Below, in pieces: positions 1-8,027 of a stretch of DNA of 64,000 bases. The notes beneath the pieces were generated by a model. The model did no database searches. It saw only the letters and a program-made list of their open reading frames with translations, and was not told the DNA's origin. The stretch's first letter is position 1, and each line of letters starts with the position of its first letter. This DNA is from Marinobacter confluentis. GTDB taxonomy: Bacteria > Pseudomonadota > Gammaproteobacteria > Pseudomonadales > Oleiphilaceae. The translations under genes were made by a program, and so were the position numbers. The stretch lies in contig NZ_SRPF01000002.1 of NCBI RefSeq assembly GCF_004785685.1, positions 930,001 to 994,000 on the forward strand. Direction: 5' to 3'.

Positions 1-67
1 TAGCCCACATTGTAGCGGATGATTTCCCGACCGCACGACTGGCATCTCTCACTGCCGGTTCAATTTC

Positions 68-97
68 GTGACCGGTCTGGCAGTCCTGGGCTACAAT
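68..97 (+). promoter_or_regulatory. Candidate sigma70 promoter for smpB
   Basis: A good -10 box, TACAAT, lies at 92-97. A weak -35 match, GTGACC, lies at 68-73 with an 18-bp spacer. The smpB start codon is about 60 bp downstream. This is pattern matching only; the -35 is only a 4/6 match. Confidence 0.4.
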
Positions 98-159
98 GCC
101 CGTTTTTCCGGCGACCCTACTGGCCGGTAAATTCGTATCCGACCCCGGATTATCGCTTC

Positions 160-639
160 ATGAGTAAAAAGAAACCCGGCGCCCCAAGCGCCACCATCGC
201 GCTAAATAAAAAAGCGAAACATGAGTACCACATTGAAGAACGCTTCGAGGCGGGGCTGGCCCTGCTTGGCTGGGAGGTAAAATCCCTGCGAGCCGGCAAG
301 GCCCAGCTGACCGATGCCTACGTGCTGCTCAAAGGTGGCGAAGCCTGGCTGCTTGGCTCCCACATAACGCCATTGATCGCCGCATCCACCCACGTGATTG
401 CAGACCCGACGCGCACTCGCAAATTACTGCTGCACGCGAAGGAAATTGCCAAGATTGTCGGCCAGGTCAACCAGGCTGGCTATACCTGCATTCCGCTGGC
501 ACTTTACTGGAAGAAAAACAGGGTGAAGTGCGAGATTGCGCTGGTTAAAGGCAAAAAGCTGTTCGACAAGCGCGCCACCGAAAAAGAGCGCGACTGGAAC
601 CGCCAGAAGCAACGCATTCTCAGGGATACCAATCTCTGA
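160..639 (+). CDS. smpB: SsrA-binding protein SmpB
   Basis: SmpB binds tmRNA and delivers it to stalled ribosomes for trans-translation in the cytoplasm. The 159-residue product matches the usual family length of about 155-160. It has the conserved core seen in SmpB proteins ([15 protein letters not shown], then [11 protein letters not shown]) and the basic C-terminal tail ([19 protein letters not shown]) that enters the mRNA channel. An in-frame extension upstream to position 19 has no SmpB similarity, so I start at the ATG at 160, giving MSKKKPG. Its RNA partner ssrA is only 1.6 kb downstream, with a wax ester synthase gene between them. Function is certain from the motifs; only the exact start is inferred. 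Confidence 0.97.
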   Translation: MSKKKPGAPSATIALNKKAKHEYHIEERFEAGLALLGWEVKSLRAGKAQLTDAYVLLKGGEAWLLGSHITPLIAASTHVIADPTRTRKLLLHAKEIAKIVGQVNQAGYTCIPLALYWKKNRVKCEIALVKGKKLFDKRATEKERDWNRQKQRILRDTNL

Positions 640-760
640 CGCCATGAATCATGTCGCATCTGCATCCTCTTTCGATCAGAATCTGACCGGCCTATACTGA
701 CCTTCCTGTCGTCGCTGCCCACTGGGCAGCCTAGGGAAAACGACACTGAAGGAGCAGGTA

Positions 761-2230
761 ATGGCACCGGTTCAGACCCCGACCCATCAGACACCCATTT
801 TCCAGACACCGATGTCCTCAGTGGACCGGTCCTGGTTGCGAATGGAAAGCCCCGAGAACCCGATGATGATCTCTGCGGTTCTGATCTTTGAAGACGCGCT
901 TTCCATTAACCGCCTCAAACGCGTTCTTGATGAGCGCTTCCTTAAGTTCCGGCGGTTCAGACAACGGGTAATTCATCAGGGTGATCGTACCTACTGGCAG
1001 GATGACCCGCTTTTCCATATCGACAACCACGTTCACCGCATCGCACTGGCCGGAGACGCTGGCAAGCAGGAACTGCAGGCGCTGGTCAGCGACTTGAACA
1101 GTACATCCCTGGATTTCCGGCGACCGCTCTGGAAAATTCACTACATCGATCAGTACCAGGGCGGCTGCGCCCTGCTGGTACGGATACACCACTGCATTGC
1201 CGATGGCATATCACTGGTGCGAGTACTGCTATCGCTGACTGACCGACAGCCAGAGTCCCCCCTGCGACAGATACGCCCAACGGGCACCGCAAGTCAGCCG
1301 GGGCGCAGGGCCGGAAAGCTCGGCCACGCAGCACGCAGCCTGTTCCGCACCGGTCAGGCCGCAAAAGACCAGGCTAGCCTGTTTATGAAATCGCTTCGCA
1401 CCGAGCCTGATTACCCCATGAAACTGGCGTCGACGGCAGGCAATATCTCCCTCGACCTTCTCAAGCTGGGGCTGGCGCCAGCGGAACCAAAAACCTGCCT
1501 GAACCCGGCATTGAGCGGGCGCAAACAGGTTGCCTGGGCCGAGCCACTCAGCCTTGCGGAAGTGAAAGTCTGCGCCCGGGCCTTGCGAGGCACCGCCAAC
1601 GACGTACTGCTATGTGCCGCCGCCGGTGCCCTGCAAAGACACTTTGTGAACACCGGGGAAACCCCGCCGGAGTGTGGCATCCGGGTCGCCGTGCCTTTCA
1701 ATCTGCGCCCGTTGCATCAACCCATCGAAACGTTGGGCAACCACTTCGGGCTGGTGCTGGTGACACTGCCCGTTGAGGTCAGCAATCCGGTCATGCGGTT
1801 TCGCCAGATCCAGCACAACATGAATCGCCTGAAGCGTTCGTATCAGGCTCAGGTGACCTACAGCCTGCTGGACCTGTTCGGGCGGGGCCCGGATATACTG
1901 GAACGCCGGGCCCTGAAACTCCTGAGCGACAAGGCCTCGGCGGTTCTCACCAACGTCCCCGGCCCGAAAGAACCCGTGTACCTGGCCGGCGCCAAACTGA
2001 AACAACCGATGTTCTGGGTTCCCCAGAGCGGGCACATCGGTATCGGTATGAGCATCTTCAGCTACGCCGGCACAGTGCAGTTCGGTATTACCATCGACCG
2101 CAATATTCCGGTAGACCCGGAATCCGCCATGGAATACTTCCGCGACAGTTTCATTGAACTTTATAACTGGGCGCTGGAGAAACAGAGCCAGGACGACGAA
2201 CAATCCGTGAAAGCCCTTGAAGTTGGCTGA
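761..2230 (+). CDS. Wax ester synthase / acyl-CoA:diacylglycerol acyltransferase (WS/DGAT), copy 1
   Basis: The enzyme condenses acyl-CoA with fatty alcohols or diacylglycerol to make storage wax esters or triacylglycerols at the inner membrane. The 489-residue protein has the catalytic HHxxxDG motif as HHCIADG at residues 143-149, the PLW motif just before it (RRPLWK), and the family's C-terminal blocks (NVPGPKEPVYLAG, then SYAGTVQFG). A clear Shine-Dalgarno, AAGGAGCAGGTA, precedes the ATG. It appears monocistronic, and its last codons carry the -35 of the tmRNA promoter. A second, clearly diverged family member lies at 50399-51811. Substrate preference (wax ester or TAG) cannot be read from the sequence. 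Confidence 0.95.
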   Translation: MAPVQTPTHQTPIFQTPMSSVDRSWLRMESPENPMMISAVLIFEDALSINRLKRVLDERFLKFRRFRQRVIHQGDRTYWQDDPLFHIDNHVHRIALAGDAGKQELQALVSDLNSTSLDFRRPLWKIHYIDQYQGGCALLVRIHHCIADGISLVRVLLSLTDRQPESPLRQIRPTGTASQPGRRAGKLGHAARSLFRTGQAAKDQASLFMKSLRTEPDYPMKLASTAGNISLDLLKLGLAPAEPKTCLNPALSGRKQVAWAEPLSLAEVKVCARALRGTANDVLLCAAAGALQRHFVNTGETPPECGIRVAVPFNLRPLHQPIETLGNHFGLVLVTLPVEVSNPVMRFRQIQHNMNRLKRSYQAQVTYSLLDLFGRGPDILERRALKLLSDKASAVLTNVPGPKEPVYLAGAKLKQPMFWVPQSGHIGIGMSIFSYAGTVQFGITIDRNIPVDPESAMEYFRDSFIELYNWALEKQSQDDEQSVKALEVG

Positions 2231-2246
2231 CCCGGCCACATATACT
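2217..2246 (+). promoter_or_regulatory. Promoter of ssrA, overlapping the end of the WS/DGAT gene
   Basis: TATACT at 2241-2246 is a near-consensus -10. TTGAAG at 2217-2222 is a reasonable -35 with an 18-bp spacer. The mature tmRNA 5' end (GGGGAC) begins 8 bp after the -10. The -35 lies inside the last codons of the upstream acyltransferase gene. Confidence 0.6.
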
Positions 2247-2254
2247 GGAGTTAA

Positions 2255-2619
2255 GGGGACGACATGGCTTCGACGCTGGTGGCGAACCCTTGGGTGCATG
2301 TCGAGATGGCAGCCAATCTCGTTAATCCAAAGCTGCAACGCAATAGTCGCAAACGACGAAAACTACTCACTAGCAGCGTAAGCTGCTAGTCGTCCTGACT
2401 GGGTCGCCCGTAGCCCAGAAGCACCATCTCAGGACGTCATCGCTTACGGGATGCTCCGTTATCCAGAGTTCACTGGCTAACGGCTAAGATTTAAAGAACT
2501 CGGTTCTTGCACCCTGGCTCTCGGGTCGCTTGAACTTAAATCAATAGAGAGACGCTAAACATGTAGAGCTCAAGGCTGAGTACTGGCGGACGCGGGTTCA
2601 ATTCCCGCCGTCTCCACCA
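2255..2619 (+). ncRNA. ssrA: Transfer-messenger RNA (tmRNA)
   Basis: tmRNA rescues stalled ribosomes with SmpB and tags the unfinished protein for proteolysis. The 5' end GGGGACGACATGGC pairs with the 3' end (GTCTCC followed by ACCA) to form the acceptor stem, and the T-arm sequence GGTTCAATTCC is present near the 3' end. The resume codon is GCA at 2349 and the internal reading frame runs to TAA at 2379-2381, encoding the tag ANDENYSLAA. The usual proteobacterial tag ends in YALAA, so Ser replaces the first Ala here. Length is about 365 nt, as expected for a one-piece tmRNA. An intrinsic terminator follows directly. Confidence 0.98.
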
Positions 2620-2625
2620 AACAGC

Positions 2626-2655
2626 AAAAAGCCCCGGACTTCCGGGGCTTTTTTA
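2626..2655. terminator. Intrinsic terminator after ssrA, probably bidirectional
   Basis: An 8-bp perfect stem, GCCCCGGA/TCCGGGGC, with a CT loop is followed by six T and preceded by five A. It can end ssrA on the plus strand and the convergent phosphatase operon on the minus strand. Confidence 0.9.
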
Positions 2656-2716
2656 TGTCTGTAAATTCTCTCTGAAACTCTGATCTCGCGAGACTGCACA
2701 CCGGGGTAGAAAGCCT

Positions 2717-4681
2717 TTACCAGTCCGGTCCACCACCGGGATCCAGAAAGCGGGTTCCGCCGGAACGTGAGTTCAGTTGATGAATGCCTGTAGGCACTCC
2801 ATGCTCGTCCAGCTTAACCAATCCCACGCCTGCAGCGTTCCATAGCCTTTCGCCGGCATCCCGGCCTTGGGGTTTGCGGGGGCTTACCCGCATGCGCCTT
2901 CGTTTGGTAAACCAGTTCAATGGAGACCAGGGTGCGTAAAGCCAGCGATTGATACGGTCCAGCCACTCTATGAGAGTGTGAGGGAACTCGTTCTTGATAC
3001 CACTGCTGGTAATCTGCCAGATTCTGGGCTGGTCCGGCCGGTTACGAAGGCGCACGTCATAGGCAAAAGAGTAATGAACGTCGCCGGAAAGAATGACAAA
3101 GGTTTCCGGTGTGCGGGGATGGCGGAATATGTTTAACAGCACACTGGCTGCGCCCCGGTGGGCCATCCAGTTTTCGGCGTCTACAACCAGTGGCTTGCCA
3201 AAAAACGTAAATACGCTTTGGATTGCTTCAATCAGCTTGACGCCAAACATGGGCGCCGGTGAAACCACAATCACTGCGTTTTCGCCGATGATGTCCTGCT
3301 GGAATTCGGTGAGACCTTCCCAGTCCAGCAGGCCCGATGGCCTGGCCCGATTGGTTTCGCTACGCCAGCGGCGGGTACGCGTATCCAGCACGACAATTCG
3401 GGGCGAGGTCTGCAGGGTATAGTGCCAGTGCTGGAATTTCAGCAGGCCTTCAATCAGTTGGTCCTGCCGGTTTTCGTCGAACATTTTATCCGGTGTTCGT
3501 GCCGCCATGAAACTCTCGATCGCTGGCATGATGTCGGCAAAAGCATCGGGGTTATTACCCCAGCCCTGACATAGCAGATAGGCAAGTAGAGCGTTCCCGA
3601 CTATGCGGCGAGAGAACGGATGCTCGTAGGCGGTAAGCTCCCACAAAGCGGACAGATTCCAGTCATCCGTCACATCGTGGTCATCAAAAATCATGTAGGT
3701 GGGAAGGTTTGCCATGGCCCGCGCGGCCCGGGGCAATCCTGCTACAAATCCACTGATGGCGGTTTGCTGGCGCTGATAAACCTCTTCATCTTCCCGAGAC
3801 AGTGTCGGCGGATCCGTATTAACCAGCTCCCAGCACACCGGCGACCAGACCAGCAAATACATCGCCAACACTTCATTCAGCGATATCAGATGATTGTGCG
3901 CATTGACGGTGGTGAACACCGGCTTTCTGGCGCCGCCAAAAAACCGATCGACCAGCGCTTCGTTACTGTCGGTATCCGGCAGCAGCTTTTCCCGATGAAA
4001 ATAGGTATTCGAATCTTCCCGCAACGCCGCACTGTTACTTTTCGAGCCACCGGTGAGCGCTTCATCATAAAGACCCAGGCGCTCTATCAGGCTGTGGATC
4101 GCCCTTAGCATTGGGCCGGCCACATCATCAGCGTATATCTGGTCGCCAGTCATCAGCATCAGGGCGGGCCGTTCTGAAATGTCGGACCGGGTTTCCAGAA
4201 GCACGTCGTCAACCCGCACTAACCCATCGGCTGCTGTCGAGTGAGGTTTTCGACATGAGCCGTGCATCAGCCGGTCCAGCCGGTCCTTGATGACGAAGCT
4301 GGGGCATCGGGTTCCCGGCATGCACAGGTGTGGCGCCCACTCTTCTATCCAGGATTCAGCAGTGTCGCCGTTTTCTGCAGCCCCAGAGCGGTATACGCCC
4401 AGGTCATACCCTATGCAGGTGTTAGACGGTAGCGCCTCGTCCAGTTCAACCTCGATCAGGTGCAGGCAGGCGGAAGCCCCGAAACGCACCCGACAAACTT
4501 CTTTGTCAGTCAGTACGCAATCGAACCACGGCAGGCCGGAACCGTCTTCTGGTTGCAGCCGCATACGCAGGGTCAGCAGGCTGGACCCCACCAGCCAGAG
4601 CGTGATTCTGTTGCGGGTAGTGTGCCTGAGCACAGGCCCGGCCAACACCAATGGCAGGTCCTGTGGTGACTGTTCGCTCAC
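2717..4681 (-). CDS. PhoD-like metallophosphatase family protein
   Basis: A 654-residue protein of the PhoD-like alkaline phosphatase/phosphodiesterase superfamily. Metal-binding blocks are visible: MTGDQIYADD in the middle, then IFDDHDVTDDWN, and ILSGDVHYSF near the C terminus. These supply the Asp/Asn/His ligands of the dinuclear centre. The open frame extends back to 4759, overlapping the upstream GMC gene. A GTG at 4681, preceded by AGGAGATCGAG, is a much better start and leaves a 19-bp gap. No Sec or Tat signal peptide is evident from that start, unlike secreted PhoD, so a cytoplasmic role is likely. It is cotranscribed with the GMC oxidoreductase. Substrate unknown. Confidence 0.85.
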   Translation of the reverse strand: MSEQSPQDLPLVLAGPVLRHTTRNRITLWLVGSSLLTLRMRLQPEDGSGLPWFDCVLTDKEVCRVRFGASACLHLIEVELDEALPSNTCIGYDLGVYRSGAAENGDTAESWIEEWAPHLCMPGTRCPSFVIKDRLDRLMHGSCRKPHSTAADGLVRVDDVLLETRSDISERPALMLMTGDQIYADDVAGPMLRAIHSLIERLGLYDEALTGGSKSNSAALREDSNTYFHREKLLPDTDSNEALVDRFFGGARKPVFTTVNAHNHLISLNEVLAMYLLVWSPVCWELVNTDPPTLSREDEEVYQRQQTAISGFVAGLPRAARAMANLPTYMIFDDHDVTDDWNLSALWELTAYEHPFSRRIVGNALLAYLLCQGWGNNPDAFADIMPAIESFMAARTPDKMFDENRQDQLIEGLLKFQHWHYTLQTSPRIVVLDTRTRRWRSETNRARPSGLLDWEGLTEFQQDIIGENAVIVVSPAPMFGVKLIEAIQSVFTFFGKPLVVDAENWMAHRGAASVLLNIFRHPRTPETFVILSGDVHYSFAYDVRLRNRPDQPRIWQITSSGIKNEFPHTLIEWLDRINRWLYAPWSPLNWFTKRRRMRVSPRKPQGRDAGERLWNAAGVGLVKLDEHGVPTGIHQLNSRSGGTRFLDPGGGPDW

Positions 4682-4700
4682 CTCGATCTCCTGACACAAT

Positions 4701-6332
4701 TCAGGGCTTCGACCGGTTTTCCCTGCCAGCCCGGATAGCCTCCGCAATCTTCTCAGCAATCATGATGGTCGGCGCATTGGTGTTGCCGCCCACCAGGGTA
4801 GGCATCACCGAGGCGTCGACAACGCGTATACGCTCCAGCCCTCTGACTTTGAGTTCAGAGTCCACCACTGACTGATCATCGACACCCATTTTGCAGGTGC
4901 CTACCGGGTGATAGATGGTGTCGGCGCGGGCGCGGATGTGTTGCGCCCATTCCTCATCACTCATGTCATCGTGTATGCCGAAAAGCTCTGACTTGCGATA
5001 AGGCGCCAGCGCCGGTGCTTCCAGAATTTCACGGGTAATTTTGGCACCCTTGATGGTCAGGGCCAGGTCTCGTTGATCCGACAGGTACTTTGGGTCGATT
5101 GCCGGCTCGGCCATCGGGTCGGCGCTCTGCAGGAACACGCGGCCCCGGGACTTCGGGCGCAGATTGCATACGTGGCAGCTGAAGCCATGTCCCCAGTGCA
5201 GCTTCCGGGCATGGTCCTCCACAATGGAAACCACAAAATGAAGCTGCAGGTCCGGTATTTCCAACGCAGGGTCAGACTTTACAAAGGCTGCGCCCTCCGC
5301 AAACGGTGAGGCTACCATGCCGGTGCCATCCCGGCGCCACTGAAGGGTGTGGCGCAGCATGTCCATCATGCCCCGGGCGCTGAAACCGAAGTTGTCGGTG
5401 TCGTCAGATTTGTAAGCCAGGATGAAATCCAGATGGTCCTGCAGGTTCTGGCCGACACCCGCCAGTTCGTGAACCATGGGTATGCCGTGGGGCTCAATAT
5501 CTTCAGGGCGGCCTACGCCGGACAGCTGAAGCAGCTGCGGTGAGCCGAAAGCTCCTGCGGACAGGATCACCTCTTGATGGGCGGAGACACTGAAGGTCTG
5601 GCCTTTCAGGCGGTATTCAACGCCGGTCGCCCGCTTGCCCTCAAAAACAATCCGTGTCGCGCGGGCGCCGGTCACAACTTTGAGGTTTGACCGTTCTTCC
5701 ATGATCGGATGCAGATAGGCTGCGGCGGTCGAGCAACGCTCACCGTTTCGCTGCCGTTCATGAAACTGGGTGACTTCGTAAAGGCCCACTCCCTCATTGT
5801 CGCCGTCGTTGAAGTCATCCTTGGGCCGGTAGCCACGTTCTTTAGCCGCTTCAATGAACGCGTTCGACATGGGCCTGGGGGATTTCTGCTGGCTGACGTG
5901 AAGCGGCCCATCAGCGCCGTGGAATTCACTGGCGCCTTTTTCATGGCATTCGGCCTTGCGGAAGTAGGGTAAAACCTCGTCCCAGCCCCAGCCTTCACAG
6001 CCCTGGCTCGCCCAGCCATCGTAATCCGCCCGGTGGCCCCGGACATACAACATGGCGTTGATCAGGCTGGAGCCACCCAGGCCGCGACCACGAGGCTGAA
6101 ACCCCCGGCGCCCGTTCAGCTCGGACTGGGGCTCGGTCTGCAGGGCCCAGTTATTGATCTTGCCGTGGCCAGGCATCAGCGCGACCACCCCTGCCGGCGC
6201 ACGAATCAGAAGATGGTCGCCGCGGCCACCAGCTTCCAACAAGCAGACGCTGACGTCCGGGTCTTCGCTTAACCTTGCGGCCATCACCGCACCTGCAGAG
6301 CCACCACCGACAATCACGTAATCAAAAATCAT
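4701..6332 (-). CDS. GMC family FAD-dependent oxidoreductase (choline/alcohol dehydrogenase-like)
   Basis: The family uses FAD to oxidise alcohols or polyols, often passing electrons to the membrane quinone pool. The 543-residue protein starts with the ADP-binding motif VGGGSAGAVMAARL and carries the GMC signatures GLGGSSLINAMLYVRG and SAGAFGSPQLLQLSGVG. Near the C terminus are the catalytic His region YHPVGTCKMG and the final GGNTNAPTIMIAEKIAE. It resembles AlkJ/BetA-like dehydrogenases acting on alcohols, but the sequence does not fix the substrate. Shine-Dalgarno AGAGAGG precedes the ATG. First gene of an operon with the PhoD-like phosphatase. Confidence 0.92.
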   Translation of the reverse strand: MIFDYVIVGGGSAGAVMAARLSEDPDVSVCLLEAGGRGDHLLIRAPAGVVALMPGHGKINNWALQTEPQSELNGRRGFQPRGRGLGGSSLINAMLYVRGHRADYDGWASQGCEGWGWDEVLPYFRKAECHEKGASEFHGADGPLHVSQQKSPRPMSNAFIEAAKERGYRPKDDFNDGDNEGVGLYEVTQFHERQRNGERCSTAAAYLHPIMEERSNLKVVTGARATRIVFEGKRATGVEYRLKGQTFSVSAHQEVILSAGAFGSPQLLQLSGVGRPEDIEPHGIPMVHELAGVGQNLQDHLDFILAYKSDDTDNFGFSARGMMDMLRHTLQWRRDGTGMVASPFAEGAAFVKSDPALEIPDLQLHFVVSIVEDHARKLHWGHGFSCHVCNLRPKSRGRVFLQSADPMAEPAIDPKYLSDQRDLALTIKGAKITREILEAPALAPYRKSELFGIHDDMSDEEWAQHIRARADTIYHPVGTCKMGVDDQSVVDSELKVRGLERIRVVDASVMPTLVGGNTNAPTIMIAEKIAEAIRAGRENRSKP

Positions 6333-6438
6333 GGACGACCTCTCTGGTTTTTATTCTTTCTACGCGTTCAGGCTTGTCTTGCCAAACTCAATTCAATAAC
6401 ATATATTTTGTATGTATGTTTAAGGGTCTGGAGGAATC

Positions 6439-6654
6439 ATGGAGAAACTACTCGGCTTTGCCAACACAGCACTGCTACTGGCAACCCTTGCACTGATCGT
6501 TACCGTGCTAGTGTCCTATCCATTTGCAGCCCAATTCAACATGTCTATTCAGATCGCAGCCCATATTGGCACACTGCTTTTTGCGACGGCCATCAAGCTG
6601 TCCTACATCCTGCGGCTGGTGTCACTGAAATCTCTCGGACGTCCGGTTCACTGA
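6439..6654 (+). CDS. Small two-helix membrane protein, unknown function
   Basis: A 71-residue protein with a textbook Shine-Dalgarno (TCTGGAGGAATC) before its ATG. It has two hydrophobic stretches, roughly residues 9-30 and 38-58, separated by a short polar loop, and a basic C-terminal tail (KSLGRPVH). I do not recognise a family. The strong ribosome binding site, hydrophobic periodicity and lack of a better overlapping frame support it as real. It lies between the divergent GMC operon and pseudoazurin. Its stop codon is inside a perfect 7-bp inverted repeat, GTCCGGT/ACCGGAC (6641-6660). Confidence 0.65.
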   Translation: MEKLLGFANTALLLATLALIVTVLVSYPFAAQFNMSIQIAAHIGTLLFATAIKLSYILRLVSLKSLGRPVH

Positions 6655-6785
6655 CCGGACATCCGGGCCACTAAGCGGGTTTACCCGCCCCGGCATCCGT
6701 AGATTCACGAACCCCCGGGCGGGGTCCATAGCGGCACCCGTCCCGTATCCCATCTTGAATTCACACATCGCTGAGAGGTAATACG

Positions 6786-7229
6786 ATGAAATTCCATAGC
6801 GCAATGACTGCAGGCCTTTTTGCAGCAATGGTTTCTACCAGTGCCATGGCCGCCGAGCATGTGGTGGAAATGAAGAACTCCGGTGCCGATGGTGCCATGG
6901 TATTCGAGCCTGGCTACCTGGAAGCGGAGAAAGGTGACACGGTGAAATTCGTGATGACCGACCCCGCCCACAACTCGGTATCAGAGGTCGTTCCAGAGGG
7001 CGCGGAAAGCTGGTCCGGCGCGATCAACAAGGAAATCACGGTCACGCTGGATGCAGAAGGTGTGTACGTGTACAAGTGCACCCCCCATGCGCCGCTGAAT
7101 ATGGCAGGTGTTATCAAGGTGGGTGAGCCAACCAACTACGACGAAGCGAAAGCTGCGGTTGAGAAACTGACCGCTGCTGCGGCAACCAACAAGGACCGCC
7201 TGACGGACTACTTCAGTCAGGTCAAATAA
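6786..7229 (+). CDS. Pseudoazurin (periplasmic type I copper protein)
   Basis: A blue-copper electron carrier in the periplasm, typically feeding nitrite reductase or other redox enzymes. The 147-residue precursor has a signal peptide ending AMA at about residue 22. Type I copper ligands are all present: His62 in DPAHNSV, then Cys98, His101 and Met106 in CTPHAPLNM. The C-terminal two-helix extension (residues 115-147) is typical of pseudoazurins rather than plastocyanins. Shine-Dalgarno GAGAGGTAATACG fits the start. No nitrite reductase is in the window, so its partner is unknown; the quinoprotein dehydrogenase system 28 kb away is one possibility only. Confidence 0.94.
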   Translation: MKFHSAMTAGLFAAMVSTSAMAAEHVVEMKNSGADGAMVFEPGYLEAEKGDTVKFVMTDPAHNSVSEVVPEGAESWSGAINKEITVTLDAEGVYVYKCTPHAPLNMAGVIKVGEPTNYDEAKAAVEKLTAAAATNKDRLTDYFSQVK

Positions 7230-7246
7230 GGGTTCTGTTAAAAATG

Positions 7247-7282
7247 AAAAACCGGCAGGCCTCTCAGGCTGCCGGTTTTTTG
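7247..7282. terminator. Intrinsic terminator between pseudoazurin and the convergent lipoprotein gene
   Basis: An 8-bp stem, ACCGGCAG/CTGCCGGT, with a paired inner CCT/AGG, is flanked by A-run and T-run sides. It sits between two convergent genes and probably works in both directions. Confidence 0.85.
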
Positions 7283-7302
7283 TATCTTTCACGCCAGGAC
7301 AG

Positions 7303-7980
7303 TCAGATTGAGGCCTGTTCCAGCGTAGTCTGATCCGGTTCGCGGGAGTTCTGACGCTCTTTTTCAGCCTCGTCCAGCTTCTCTTCAATCTCTTTTCTGA
7401 AGTTCTTCAGCGATTCTCCAAAATTTTCCAGCGCCTCGCCCGCTTTCCTGCCGGTTTCTTCCGAATAGGTTTCAAAATCTTTCGCCAGTTGATCCACCTG
7501 TTCTGCAATCTGCTCAGATGAGCGACCAACCGCATCGTCGAACTGTTCACGCAACCGGCTGATATCACTCTTCAGGCCCTCAATGGGTGAACGGCTCGCC
7601 ACGGCTTCTTGGGTGCGCTGATAGTCCACCAGCCACTGGTCATTGACCCGCACCAGGTAGGTGGTAATCTCCCGACGCGCGCCTTCCGCCGCATCGCCAG
7701 CAGACTTCTTTGCCGCCAGAACTGTCTCAATGGTCGCTTTGTCAGCTTCGATGACGACACGGCCAAACTCCGGAAGAGTATTGAACGTGCCAGCATCAAA
7801 ACCTTCCAGGGTTGCGGTATCGGCCAGTGTCGATAGTTCTGCCGCAGCATCGGCCTTGCCTTCCGCCAGGGCCTGCCAGAATTCTGTGGCAACCTGCTGT
7901 GGCGTCTCGGGCCTGGAGCATCCCGCGAACACCGTAACCAGGGTCGCCAGAACAACGAGCATCAACCATCTGTACTTCAT
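7303..7980 (-). CDS. Predicted lipoprotein with DUF4878-like N-terminal region and coiled-coil tail
   Basis: A 225-residue protein starting at the ATG at 7980 (MKYRWLML); the open frame upstream to 8013 lacks support. A signal peptide ends in the lipobox VFAGC, with the lipidated Cys near residue 20. The segment after it (QQVATEFWQALAEGKADAA...) resembles the NTF2-like DUF4878 fold. Residues from about 135 to the end are highly charged and heptad-rich (EQFDDAV, EQIAEQVDQLAKDF, KEIEEKLDEAEKER), predicting a long coiled coil. Function unknown. It follows the ThDP gene by 47 bp on the same strand and could share its transcript. Confidence 0.7.
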   Translation of the reverse strand: MKYRWLMLVVLATLVTVFAGCSRPETPQQVATEFWQALAEGKADAAAELSTLADTATLEGFDAGTFNTLPEFGRVVIEADKATIETVLAAKKSAGDAAEGARREITTYLVRVNDQWLVDYQRTQEAVASRSPIEGLKSDISRLREQFDDAVGRSSEQIAEQVDQLAKDFETYSEETGRKAGEALENFGESLKNFRKEIEEKLDEAEKERQNSREPDQTTLEQASI

Positions 7981-8027
7981 CTGAGTGCCTTTTGATTCGG
8001 TATGTGCGGCCAATTATACGTCAGCGA

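Noticed and set aside
1610-2338. 242-aa antisense frame over the WS/DGAT 3' end and tmRNA
   Set aside because: It overlaps both a motif-supported acyltransferase and a structural RNA gene.
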